DNA of 64,000 nt from Siphonodentalium dalli (taxonomy: Eukaryota; Mollusca; Scaphopoda; Gadilida; Siphonodentaliidae). Positions 41,833 through 52,578 of this stretch are shown piece by piece (the first letter of the stretch is position 1; each line of letters starts with the position of its first letter). Location of the stretch: the NCBI GenBank assembly GCA_032622095.1, contig CP136066.1, positions 97,611,319-97,675,318 on the forward strand. Reading direction: 5' to 3'. The notes beneath the pieces were generated by a model. That model worked only from the letters and a program-made list of their open reading frames with translations. It was not told where the DNA came from and ran no database searches. Position numbers and translations under genes: made by a program.

Positions 41833-42878
41833 TAGCTCAACTTGGAAAGGGAATAATTTAATGTATTACAGTCAATGGAGCGATTAGGAATGTGGAAAGT
41901 TGAATGTCTAATACTAGTTTATAGACATGAAGAGAAAAGTAAAATCCAAGATGGCTGCTGGCGGCCATGTTTTCGGCCGAATGAGTCGTTCCCATCTACA
42001 TGTCATTATTAACATTCATGACAAATTTTATGATGATCAGACTAAATGTAGGACCTGTAGCCCGTGCAAAAGAATTTAGTCATACAAAGAGTAAAATCCA
42101 AGATGGCCATTGGCGGCCATGTTTTTTTGTCTGAATGACCCTAAAATAACTCGTTCCCATCTACATTCCAATTTCAACAGCCATGACAAATTTTATGATG
42201 ATCAGACTAAAGGTACGACCTGTAGCCCGTGCTAAAGGATTTAGTCATACAAAGAGTAAAATCCAAGATGGCTGCTGGCGGCCATGTTTTTTGGCCGAAT
42301 GACCCCAAAATGACTCGTTCCCATCTACATGTCATTATTAACATTCTTGACAAATTTTATGATGATCAGACTAAAAGTAGGACCTGCAGCCCGTGCTAAA
42401 GGATTTAGTCATACAAAGAGTAAAATCCAAGATGGCTGCTGGCGACCATGTTCTTTGGCCGAATGACCCCAAAATTACTCGTTCCCATCTACATGTCATT
42501 GTTAATATCCATGACAAATTTTATGATGATTAGACTAAAGGTACGACCTGCAGCCCGTGCTAAAGAATTTAGTCATACAAAGAGTAAACTCCAAGATGGC
42601 TGCTGGCGGCCATGTTTCAGACAAACAGTACGGCCTGTAGACCGTGCTAATGGATTGAATTTTGAAATTCAAGATGGCCGCTCGCGGCCATGTTTTTTTT
42701 CCGAATGACCCCAAAATTAATCATTCTGGTCTAAATGTTGATGTCAACAGCTATGACAAATTTCATAATGATCCGACCAAAGGTACGACCTGTTGACGCC
42801 TTACGTACACACGCACACACGACGACGGACGACAAAGCCATGGCAATAGCTCAAACTTTACAAAGTAAAGTTGAGCTA
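41833..42878 (+). mobile_element. HINE/pearl-like element, copy 2 (1046 bp)
   Basis: The left terminus TAGCTCAACTT is mirrored by AAGTTGAGCTA at the right. Five or six core units of about 164 bp each start near GTAAAATCCAAGATGGC (41939, 42091, 42256, 42420, 42584). An ACG-rich microsatellite (about 42797-42830) precedes a 3' hairpin AGCTCAAACTTTA...TAAAGTTGAGCT. Confidence 0.82.
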
Positions 42879-44078
42879 AAAATCATGTGCCAATGCAGTC
42901 TTATATATGCGAGTCTCCCACATGATGGCTTGGTGGTCCAGTGGTTAAATCATAAATCATCAATCATAAATCATAATCATAAATAAGAATCGTAAATAAG
43001 AAAAGTAAATCATCATAAATCAGAATCATAAAATATATAGTGATGTCACAATGACTGATATCAAACAATACATTTGGCATGGACGTCCATGGATAGCAGG
43101 CCTATTGTATTACAATGATCTCACAAAGATATATAGTTTTGATGACTTGGAGGAAAGCAATAATTACGTTAAATTTTCACAACAAAACAGTGGGGCAAAG
43201 CAAGCTATGAAGCTAGTGAAATTTTGTATATAATGTTGTAATAGCCCCATGATTCCAGAATAACAATTAACAGAGAGGGGTGAATACTGCATACCGGTTA
43301 ATAAAATATTGAATACAAGTTATGATTATTACACACTAATAAGATAAATTTAACACATTTGATGAATTAATGTCCATAACTCCAACACATTAAGATATAT
43401 GAGACTGAATTGCATCAAAATATGTCATTTTTGGTCAAGAAATAACCCAAAGATGAATATTTTGATGCAAAAATTGGCTTATGAATCCCAAGTACCACTT
43501 AACAGAGGTGTATGAATCCGAAGTACCAGTTCAAAAATAATCCAAATCCCACATATAACTGGACATAGATAAAGCAACAAAAATAATCTGATTATAAAAA
43601 TTAAGCAGTTATAAGAACAAATTAACAAATTTATCATCAGCGGGCTTCTATATATATAAAAGGGAATACCTGCATTTTTGGCATGAAACTTTTTATAGCA
43701 TCGTTGGAATCTATGGGTTCATCTGATAACTTGTCAATATTTCAAGTATAAATGTCATTTTCGATTTTGTTCAGAGAAATTTGTGTTCTAAAATGTTTTA
43801 TCTGGGTTTCCTGCCAAAATGTTTCGTTAATTTTGAAATTTCGTAATTTATATTTATGAAACTGTTCCTGGTAGGACAATTCTGATTGGATTGTTTTGAG
43901 GAGGGATGGCCGGAGGGCGTTTCCTCTATATCCTGAGTAACAGAGGCTAACAAAGCCACAGAAATTTTCAAAACTAAAACCGTTGCAGCTCACAGATTGC
44001 TAATTTTTCTTCTAAAGTGTGGTTTAAGACCATAAAATCATGTTTTATCATCAACTAGAAAATAATTGAATATTATTA
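42879..44078. other. Unannotated DNA with an AATCATA microsatellite
   Basis: Just right of the element is a scrap of the 8005-8418 palindrome (CTTATATATGCGAGTC near 42900), then an AAATCATA-type simple repeat (about 42944-43030). No supported gene. Confidence 0.5.
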
Positions 44079-44219
44079 GTTATCTTCGGCAACATCGGGG
44101 GTACATGGAGATTTAATACCTGGATGATGATTTTGAACCCCGAGGCGGAGCCGAGGGGTTCAAAAAGAGACATGCAGGTATTAAATCTCCATGTACCCCA
44201 CGATGTTGCCGGAGATAAC
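44079..44219. repeat. Long hairpin (fold-back), 44-bp arms
   Basis: Arms 44079-44122 and 44175-44219 pair almost perfectly: GTTATCTTCGGCAACATCGG with its reverse, through to TTAATACCTG/CAGGTATTAA. The loop contains CGAGGCGGAGCCGAGG. Related phrases (CATATACCCCCGATGTTTCA, GGGGACAAGATA) recur at 44404-44555, so the element may be larger than the hairpin. Confidence 0.75.
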
Positions 44220-46460
44220 GATTTTGTCCCCACAACAATAACCATGTCTCCTTAATTTAAGTGTGTTTTTCATAGGTTATCCGATTAATTCACACCAATA
44301 AGAATAATTCAGTAGCTGACCTAAGGACCCGGCGTCGGGTGACGTCAAATTCGGCGTGCGAGAGCAACGTCACGATTGGTGGAAACTGCCATTTCAAGGG
44401 TCATTCATATACCCCCGATGTTTCACGTGCTCATATACCCCCGATGTTTGGCGCACGTTCTCTTATACCCCGCTGTCAAGGGTGACGGGGGACATGGTGA
44501 TTTAAACGTGGCGTTGTAGCCAATCAGATTGCTAGCTACATTCGGATGTGGGGACAAGATAGTATATCAACTATAACAACTGTGATATAATGTGTTATTG
44601 TGCAAAGTTGTTGGCAGATACCAATTATAGTTCAGAGATTTACTTGTGTCTCCTGAACAATTCATTTTCCTGGGTTACGACCTTTTAGAAGCCCACCAAC
44701 GTCACTCAATGCAAGATTTTACACTCACTCATTCGACTCTCAAATTTTGACATGACACATCTGAAGACACAACAAGTGTACATTCCTGTGGTGGACTCAC
44801 ACTATTGGTTCGAGTAGTCCAATTCCTTGTGACGTCATCCTGTATGATCATTGAGGTGACATGTATACAGCTTGTTAATTGTGCATGCACATGTGATAAG
44901 TTGATAACAGGCATGGTATTGTTGTGAGGGTATCCAGTGTTTTGTGAACCAATGTGGCCTGATTGTTTAAAGTCGCATTTAGATGACTGTGTTGCATTGG
45001 TCGGTTGCGGTAGATGACTGTGTTGCATTGGCTGGTTGCGGTATAACACAAAGCTCCCAAGTGTAAAGGGTTTTCAGAATTTAGTCGGAAATATGGCGTG
45101 TTGCCATTCATTGGAAAACTCTCACTGAGAGCTTTCCGATGAATGGCAACAAGCCTGAAAATTACCCATATTTCTGCTGCGGTTAAGGAGTCAATTATTT
45201 AAGGCATTACTGTAGCTGATAAATTTTATGTTGGAATAAATGCAATATTGCAAATCAATCTATATAAAATGAATTCTACAATAATGCCAACATCCCTAAA
45301 TCTTGATTATCATAAACAGAAGTCAAATTTCCTTCGAATTTGCAGACTGAGACGCCATCTTCTGTCAATTTAATACAAGAAATGTCACGATGCATACACT
45401 TAATTACCATATAAGTTATGCGTGGGACTAGCATTGCATGAAAATACAATCTCCCCATTTGAGTGTGTCAACAGATACAAGGACGCGTCACAGCCATTTT
45501 AAATGCCTTAGTGGAATTTCCTGCGCTCCAATTTCAATGCACAATGCAACAGACTCATTCCAATGCACAATACAACAGACTCATCTAAACACTCAACACT
45601 TAACAGGGTCATTAGCTTCCGTCTGCAGCTATTACGGTTGATGACGGGATTAGCAGTTTGTACTATCAGATCAAAGATCCTGTTAGACTTTGACCCACAT
45701 TTTAGGAATTTGAACAATCTCATTGAATGCAATTCTGAAAGGCAATAATGGTGTTGTGAAACTGAAATGGATGATCAGCGAAAAACGTGACAATTAAAAT
45801 TCAATCAAGTTGAAAGTTCAATCAAGTTGGAAGTTCAACCAGTATTCAGTAATCAAAAGGCTATACAATTAATTTCGCTTATCTGCATAGCGTTGGTGCA
45901 CACCTTTTTTATACAATTAACAGAATATGCATATAACCAGAATCACCCCATACCCTCATTTTAGACTTTTAGTTTATTTTATATGACCATGGCGAAATCA
46001 GTCAATACAAAATTTTTATTAATTTTGTACAGTTGTTGTAAATTTCTATTATGTCAATAAACAGTTTCTTTCATATTTACTTGTTGAAATTTATATTGTT
46101 ACATACGTCGGCACCATGAGGTGGCAAAATTTTCGTATGCATAAAAGCAGAATACCATGTGACTTCACACAAATAAACACTAAAAAAAAGTCTTTTATGA
46201 AAAAATGGTTTGGTGCATTCAAATTTATGCAAATATCCAAATTATGCATTTGAGCCATATACAACTGATTGAAATTGACTGTACTAAGTTAGAATTGGGA
46301 TTCTAAGATCTTGGTAAGATAGCACCGAGCACTTTCTTTCCCCAATAAACATCAATTTTGCATGCAACAACTGATCGGATGTTTTAAAGACCTCTCGTTA
46401 TGCTGATAGTATACAGATGCAGGGAGATAGAGTAATATAATGAAAGTGTCAATGACACTG
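44220..46460. other. Unannotated DNA with a damaged MITE copy
   Basis: A 32-bp tandem repeat (AGATGACTGTGTTGCATTGG) lies at about 44980-45045. A diverged relative of the 39196-39343 MITE lies at about 45060-45215. The remainder shows nothing I can support. Confidence 0.5.
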
Positions 46461-47849
46461 TAGCTCAACTTAGGTAGGGGAATAATTTAATGGTTGACAG
46501 TAAATGGAGGAATAGGAACAGTGCTAATTGAAATGTCTAAGTAAGACTAGATGTACATGTCAATATCAACATTCATAACAGGTTTCATAATGATCGGATC
46601 AGGGATGTGGTGATTATGGTGTGCCAAAGGATTTATTGATGCAAAGAGTAAATTCTAAAATGGCCACCGGCAGCCATGTTTTTTTCCGAATTACCTCAAA
46701 ATGACTTGTTCCCATCTACAGCTTTACAAATCTCATAATGATCTGATCAAAGGTATGACCTGTAGCCTGTGCCAATGGATTTAGTCATGCAAAGAGTAAA
46801 ATCCAAGATGGCTGCTGGCGGCCATGTTTTTCGGCTGAACAACCCCAAAATGACTCGTTCCCATCTACATGTCATTATTAACATTCGTGACAAATTTCAT
46901 GAAGTTCCGACCAAAGCTACGACCTGTAGCCCGCACCAAAGGATTTATTCCATGTAGCCCGCACCAAAGGATTTATTCATGCAAAGAGTAAAATCCAATA
47001 TGGCTGCTGGCGGACATGTTTTTTAGCCAAACGACGCCAAAATGACTCGTTCCCATCTAGATGTTAATATTAACATCCATGATAAATATCATGATGATCA
47101 GACCAACAGTACGACCTGTAGCCAATGGATTGAATTTTGAAATCCAAGATGGCTGCCAGCGGCCATGTTTTTTGGCTGTATGACCCCAAAATGACTCGTT
47201 CCCATATACATGTCAATATCAATATTCATGACAAATTTCATAAAGGTCAGACCAAAGGTACGACCTGTAACCCGCGCCAAAGGATTTAGTCATGCAAAGA
47301 GTAAAATCCAAGATGGCTGCTGGCGGCCATATTTTTTGGCCGAACGACCCCAAAATCACTCGTTCCCATCTACATGTCATTGTTAATTTCCCTGACACAT
47401 TTCATGAAGTTCTGATCAAAATTACGACCTGTAGCCTGCGCCAAAGGATTTAGTCATGCAAAGAGTAAAATCCAAGATGGCTGCCAGCGGCCATGTTTTT
47501 TGGCCGAACGACCCCAAAATGACTCGTTCCCATCTACATGTCAATATTAACATCCATAATAATGATCAGACGAACAGTACGACCTGTAGCCCGCGCCAAT
47601 GGATTGAATTTTGAAATCCAAAATGGCCACCAGCAGCCATATTTTTTGGCCGAATGACCCCAAAATGACTCGTTCCCATCTACATGTCAATGTCAACATT
47701 CATGCAAAATTTCATAAAGATCAGACCAAAGGTACGACCTGCAGCCCGCGCCAAAGGAAATTGTTGACGGACACACGGACGCACGCACACACGGACGGCG
47801 GACGCCAAGCCATGGCAATAGCTCAAACTTACAAAAGCAAGTTGAGCTA
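46461..47849 (+). mobile_element. HINE/pearl-like element, copy 3 (1389 bp)
   Basis: The left end is TAGCTCAACTT and the right end is AAGTTGAGCTA. About seven to eight core units of roughly 165 bp are followed by GACGGACACACGGACGCACG and GGACGGCGGACG microsatellite and a 3' hairpin AGCTCAAACTT...AAGTTGAGCT. Differing core numbers between the copies show variable repeat content. Confidence 0.82.
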
Positions 47850-48691
47850 AAAACCCTTTCTTTACTAGATAATCATTGAATAGTAGTTCATTAACGAAAT
47901 GTCACGATAATAAGTTCAACAAAATGAACTTATTATCTGAACATTCACCAAAGGATATGAATAATAATTCTGCTCTTGTATTATCAATGAATATGAAAAA
48001 TTCTGCTCTCATATTATCTATTTTTCTGTCTGTTGTATGCTTGTATTACCTGAACACCCCTCCAAATGAATAATAGACCATTCCAATATATACTTTTAAA
48101 ACTGACTGGGAGAATCCAATCAGTAAAGAATGGGTTAAAACCCTGAAACAAGGTAAACTCTCCCCTTCCTTTGTTCCGCATAATGCCTACGTGTTGCTCA
48201 TAATTATGCAGTCTGAAAAAACTGTGGCGGGTCAATATTGTAATTTCCACAAAATTATTTATATGTTTCTATCATGTCAGCCCGCATCAATGGGCACTTC
48301 ATGGAATGTAAATTTACAATGAACAGTCTCAAAGAAGCAGTATTCTTTTCAAACTTTGAACCATTCTAGTCTCTCTCCTCTGTAATATCTCTAGTTTGGC
48401 AGAAAGTCCAATCAGGTGTGGTTTCCATACAACAGCACAGTATTCTATGATAAGCTGGACCATTGTATATACAATCTCTTAGATATGCTTAAGTCAATCT
48501 CGGAATAGGCGCTCAATCAAGCATAACTTCAGTCCCAATGTTTAGCATTAAAACAGATAATCGATCTGATCATTAATGTTACAGTCAAAAATTTGTATCA
48601 ATCCGATCCATTTCTTTGGAAATATCAACCCTGTATTCGGGGGGACATACTTCAATCGAGATGTTTATTTCTGCATCTGCACTCAGCATAC
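47850..48691. other. Dispersed repeat and unannotated DNA
   Basis: Bases 47855-48010 resemble 8418-8610 (CCCTTTCTTTA, ACTTATTATCTGAACATT, CTTGTATTA), a dispersed repeat of unknown type. The rest is without feature. Confidence 0.5.
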
Positions 48692-48695
48692 TTAA

Positions 48696-48915
48696 AGGTA
48701 CTCAATCCGATCAGACACTCCTAAATTACTATTTCTTTGGCTTTGGGGTAAAAAATATTTGATTCGAGTCGAGGAACCAACCCATCAATTCTCATAGTGA
48801 TTAAATATCTAATCACTCTGAGCTTTGGGTGGGTTCCTCGACTCGAATCAAATATTTTTTACCCCCGAAGCCAAAGAAATAGTAATGTAGGAGCGTCTGA
48901 TCGGATTTAGTACCT
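48696..48915. mobile_element. Compact TTAA fold-back MITE (220 bp)
   Basis: This is a near-complete palindrome, flanked by TTAA at 48692-48695 and 48916-48919. The arms of about 110 bp contain AGGTACTCAATCCGATCAG and its reverse, with the conserved GATTCGAGTCGAGGAACC block. It is the shortest intact member of the family in this window. Confidence 0.9.
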
Positions 48916-48940
48916 TTAAATGCAAATAATAGTAAGAGGC

Positions 48941-49390
48941 AAACCTGAGTTTAATGTGTCTGTCATTTGCAGAATGATGTCCCCAGAGGGTGAATTTGGT
49001 GATTCTATCCTTCATCGCTGGCAAGCATCACCAAATTCACCCTCTGGGGATCTCATTATGCATGGCCACATATGCTATGGGAGACATAGACTCAGATTGA
49101 ATTTCCCAAATAGTGAATATTGTAATGAACACCAATTGGGAACCTTGATTATGCAATTTGTCGTCTGCTAATTTGGAGATATAGAGAAACTAAACGAAAA
49201 AAGAAATATAATCTATGTGAAGAAGTTTCTATAAACATTTTATGATAAAGAAACTTTCCAGAGAAGATGAGGCCTAAGCAGAATGAGGTCCCCAGAGGGT
49301 TAATTTAGTGATGCATAGCGGGCTAGCATCACTAAATTCACCCTCTGGAGACCTCAATCTGCAAATGACATGCACACTAAAATCAGGCTT
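48941..49390. mobile_element. Fold-back element with two internal hairpins
   Basis: Outer inverted ends use CCTGAGTTTAATGTGTCTGT on the left and the related reverse on the right. Inside are two hairpins built on the same phrase, CCCCAGAGGGTGAATTTGGT: 48981-49049 and about 49279-49362. No coding capacity. Confidence 0.7.
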
Positions 49391-49644
49391 GGTAAGAAGG
49401 GTCATCAAAACACCCGACAACTTGATTGATATCAAATGTTGGGTTCATATATCAGGGAAAAGACCAGCTGTGTAGCTTGTCTAACAATACCTCTGACAGT
49501 CTTTGCATTTTGACAGGTTGTTTTAATGGAAGAACTCTGAAAAAGTCTTTAAAGACCCACTTAATGTTTGGATTCCCCGATTATCACTATACAGAGTCAG
49601 TGTTATTGACTTGTGTTGGCATGAAATAATGTCACTTAACCCTT

Positions 49645-50088
49645 TCAACTCTGCTTCAACGCCTCTAATTTCTCCAGATTAATCATTTGAAGCAACACGT
49701 AGAGAACCCTCCAATATAAAAAACAAGCAGGGGAGTTAATAGGACTCAACCTACATTGTGCAGTTTCATTGTCCTGAAAACATGGATCAGTGGACCGGCG
49801 AAGCCTATTTATGTAAAACTGATACATGTCTCCTGATATACTAGTATCGGACGAAATCAGTCGGTCAGAATTAATCTTGTCGATCAAAGATTTGAAGTGT
49901 TCCAAGATCACCGTCTCAATAGGAATCCTTTGAATAAAACTAACCAGTCTTTTTATTCCCACTGACATTTGTTGACATATTATCTCAGCCTGTTCAATTG
50001 AAACCGGTTCCCACAAGAACTCTGGAACATGTGCATACAAGACATGTCGTTTCAATTGTGAAAATCTTCCCCTATATATATCGAGCAT
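49645..50088 (-). CDS. Unrecognised ORF immediately downstream of the TRAF3-like exon
   Basis: This is a 147-codon frame from the ATG at 50088, starting MLDIYRGRFSQLKRHVLYAH and containing VPEFLWEPVS and FYINRLRRSTDPCFQDNE. Composition is balanced and protein-like, unlike the repeat-derived frames around it. It lies 14 bases beyond the TRAF3 stop on the same strand, where an animal 3' UTR would be, so it could be part of another gene or a captured mobile-element fragment. SQLKRHVLYAH recalls the tail of a C2H2 finger, but the paired cysteines are missing. No function is assigned. Confidence 0.4.
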   Translation of the reverse strand: MLDIYRGRFSQLKRHVLYAHVPEFLWEPVSIEQAEIICQQMSVGIKRLVSFIQRIPIETVILEHFKSLIDKINSDRLISSDTSISGDMYQFYINRLRRSTDPCFQDNETAQCRLSPINSPACFLYWRVLYVLLQMINLEKLEALKQS

Positions 50089-50102
50089 AGAGTATATCAC
50101 TG

Positions 50103-50683
50103 TTATGGTTCAGCTAAACCTACTGTGTCAACTTCTATCTTAATAAAGATGGTATCATCCTTCAGGAACGACTTATTAGGGTCCTCAACATCTGTCTGTT
50201 TGAAGAACTGAGGACAACCTGATGCGACGTTCATCTCTGTCGTCGGTCGCATGAAGCTGCTGGAGTTTGGATCAGGATAGAAGCTGTCGGATTTAGGATT
50301 CCTTCTGTTGTCCTGATCTAAAAGTGACAGCGTTACCTTCTGTGTAAAAGGCCATTTTAGCAAGGCATCGAATTTACCATGCATCAAGACAAAGAAAATG
50401 GACAGATGTGTGCCTCTTCCGTTGCCGTCGCCATTTAGATAGACTCTGGCACACATTTTGTATCCATATTGTATTGTATAGAACGGCTGACTGCACACTG
50501 ACAGTGTGCGACCAACTACTGCGTCACTTTTTCTTCTGGTGTAGTCTCGGATCTTCCATATAAGGAGGCCCTGATGGTTGGCAGTCTCAATGACTTGGAG
50601 CCGCAAATCCATCTCAGCCAATCGGATGTCGTGTAAGCCAAGCGTCTTATCATGTGCAGAGACTTCGGCTGAAATAGCTGATG
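50103..50683 (-). CDS. TRAF3: TRAF3-like protein, terminal exon (coiled-coil end and MATH domain)
   Basis: TRAF3 is a cytoplasmic adaptor of TNF-receptor and innate immune signalling; its C-terminal MATH domain forms trimers that bind receptor tails. The exon begins after the acceptor TTTTTTCAG (50684-50692, reverse strand; phase 1). It encodes the last coiled-coil turns (LAEMDLRLQVIETA), then a complete MATH domain with GLLIWKIRDYTRRKSDAV, QPFYTIQYGYKMCARVYLNG, GTHLSIFFVLMHGKFDALL, PDPNSSSF, ASGCPQF and DDTIFIKIEVDT. It ends LAEP and stops at 50103. The match is closest to TRAF3 among TRAFs (the ARVYLNGDG and KWPF region). RING, zinc-finger and earlier coiled-coil exons should lie at higher coordinates, but I found none in this window. 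Confidence 0.87.
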
Positions 50684-50839
50684 CTGAAAAAATTATAAAA
50701 AACATATATCAACATCAACAAGCAGTCGCAGACGGTGGTATCCCCCGCCGAATTGTGCAGTTGGGGAAGTGCATTCTCAATAATGTTTGTGTTCTCAGTA
50801 TGTGCTAAACAAGAGGTGAGATTTTATCAAAAAGCCTGG

Positions 50840-51540
50840 CTTGCGAACTCATTTTATGTACTGGTCATGGGAACGAATATACCAAAAATCTTTTTAATCC
50901 GTTGACATTCGTGGAAATCAGCCCTGTGACGTCGTCCATTTGCACCAAAAAAATAAACAAAGTCCAATAACTCTTCTGAAAATATCCGGCCGGACCTGGT
51001 TTGCGAACTCGTTCTAGATACTGGTCACGTGAACTCATATACCAAAAATATTTGAAATCCGTTGAGATTTGTGGAAATGAGCCCTGTGACGTCGTCTATT
51101 TGCTATTTGGTAAATTCAACAAAAATAATAAACAGAGTCCAAAAACTCCCGTAAAAATATCCGGCCGAACCTGGCTTGCAAAATCCTTCTGGGTAATGGT
51201 CAGGTGAACTCACATGCCAAATATCTTTGAAATCCGTTGAGATTTGTGGAAATGAGCCCTGTGACGTCGTCTATTTGCTATTTGGTAAATTCGACAAAAA
51301 TAATAAACAGAGTCCAATAACTCCGGTAAAAATATCCGGCCGGACCTGGCTTGCGAACTCATTCTAGGTAATGGTCAGGTAAACTCATATACCACAAATC
51401 TTTGAAATCCGTTGACATTTGTTCAAGTTATGACTCTTACAAATTCGGGACAGATGGACGGACGGACGGACGGAGAGACGAACGGACGGAACCCATTACT
51501 ATATCCCCCGCAAATTTCAATTTGGCGGGGGATAAATATT
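50840..51540 (+). repeat. Tandem-core element with ACGG tract and terminal hairpin
   Basis: Four units of about 165 bp share CTGGCTTGCGAACTC, ATCTTTGAAATCCGTTGA, CCCTGTGACGTCGTC and ATATCCGGCCGGAC. They are followed by GGACGGACGGACGGACGG (near 51460) and a strong hairpin TATCCCCCGC...GCGGGGGATA (51503-51535). The layout is the same as the HINE-like copies but the family is different. Confidence 0.75.
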
Positions 51541-52578
51541 ACCAGGATGAGCCTTTTACATCTGTAAATACATAAAACATGAAATTGTTCATCAACCTAA
51601 TGTCACTGTTCTTCGGAATCAAAGTTGTATTTCATGTCATAGAAATTTAGTCTATATACCCTTTTTTTCAAATCTTAAAATATTTCACTTGTGACTACTA
51701 AATGGATAAACGGTTCCAATGAAAAATTATTCGATTTGTAAAAAAATATTTCCAAATATCCTTTTTGAAATCTGTTGGGTGGCATGGGCAATAGTCTAGG
51801 CTGTGCTGGGGAGTGACCGTCGCACATCGGGGGAATTTATGCGACCATCATTTTCTTATGGGAAAATTACTCTAGTTTTCGAATGCAGAGGGGCCGAGCC
51901 GAGATATGTGACAAAGTATAACTTTTTACAATGTTTCACAGGGCACCCTTCCTAAAAAATGACATATTTTCAGAGGTTAGCAGGCATTAGCCAACTGGTT
52001 AACAGGGCATGAAAATCGGAAAGATTGTAAACATATTTGTAAATTGTGGAACGAATGTAGACACTTAATCAGATTCAACATCGTTTTCCTGCTTTCGTTC
52101 TGATTTGGTGACTTCATGGTAAAGAATGTAACGAGGCGCGTCAAAAATGCATGGCGATTCAGACAAAGTGACGTGTGTCAACTCTGTACAAACATAATAT
52201 ATCTGCCAAATACTTCCAAGTTATATACTTTTGGAAATGGTAGGGTATTCCCTATATAAAGATGTTCATACTTACATAATATCTCTCCAAGTATTGACAT
52301 AATAGACAAAAACTTAACCCTCCCCAAATTCACAAATAACCACATAGATGCGTCCATGCAGTATGTGTCCACCAAATAAATTTGCAATGCACAGTTTACC
52401 TTGTCATATGGTGTAGAATCGTACGGGGACACTGATAATGTAAAACACGTTCAAATCATAGATTAGGAAGGTAATCAAATCCAAGATGGCATCCAAGTTG
52501 GCCGCTAATTTGTATATTGACACTCTATACAACATATGTATGCTAACCGGACTAGATCATCGCGAGTGCCTTATATAA
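51541..52578. other. Unannotated DNA, probably TRAF3-like intron
   Basis: No exon of TRAF3 or other gene is recognised. Bases near 52483-52500 carry an AATCCAAGATGGC scrap. Confidence 0.45.

Noticed and set aside
42918-42945. GGTGGTCCAGTGGTTAA resembling a tRNA A box (tRNA-derived SINE head)
   Set aside because: No B box or cloverleaf follows; the sequence passes directly into an AATCATA simple repeat.
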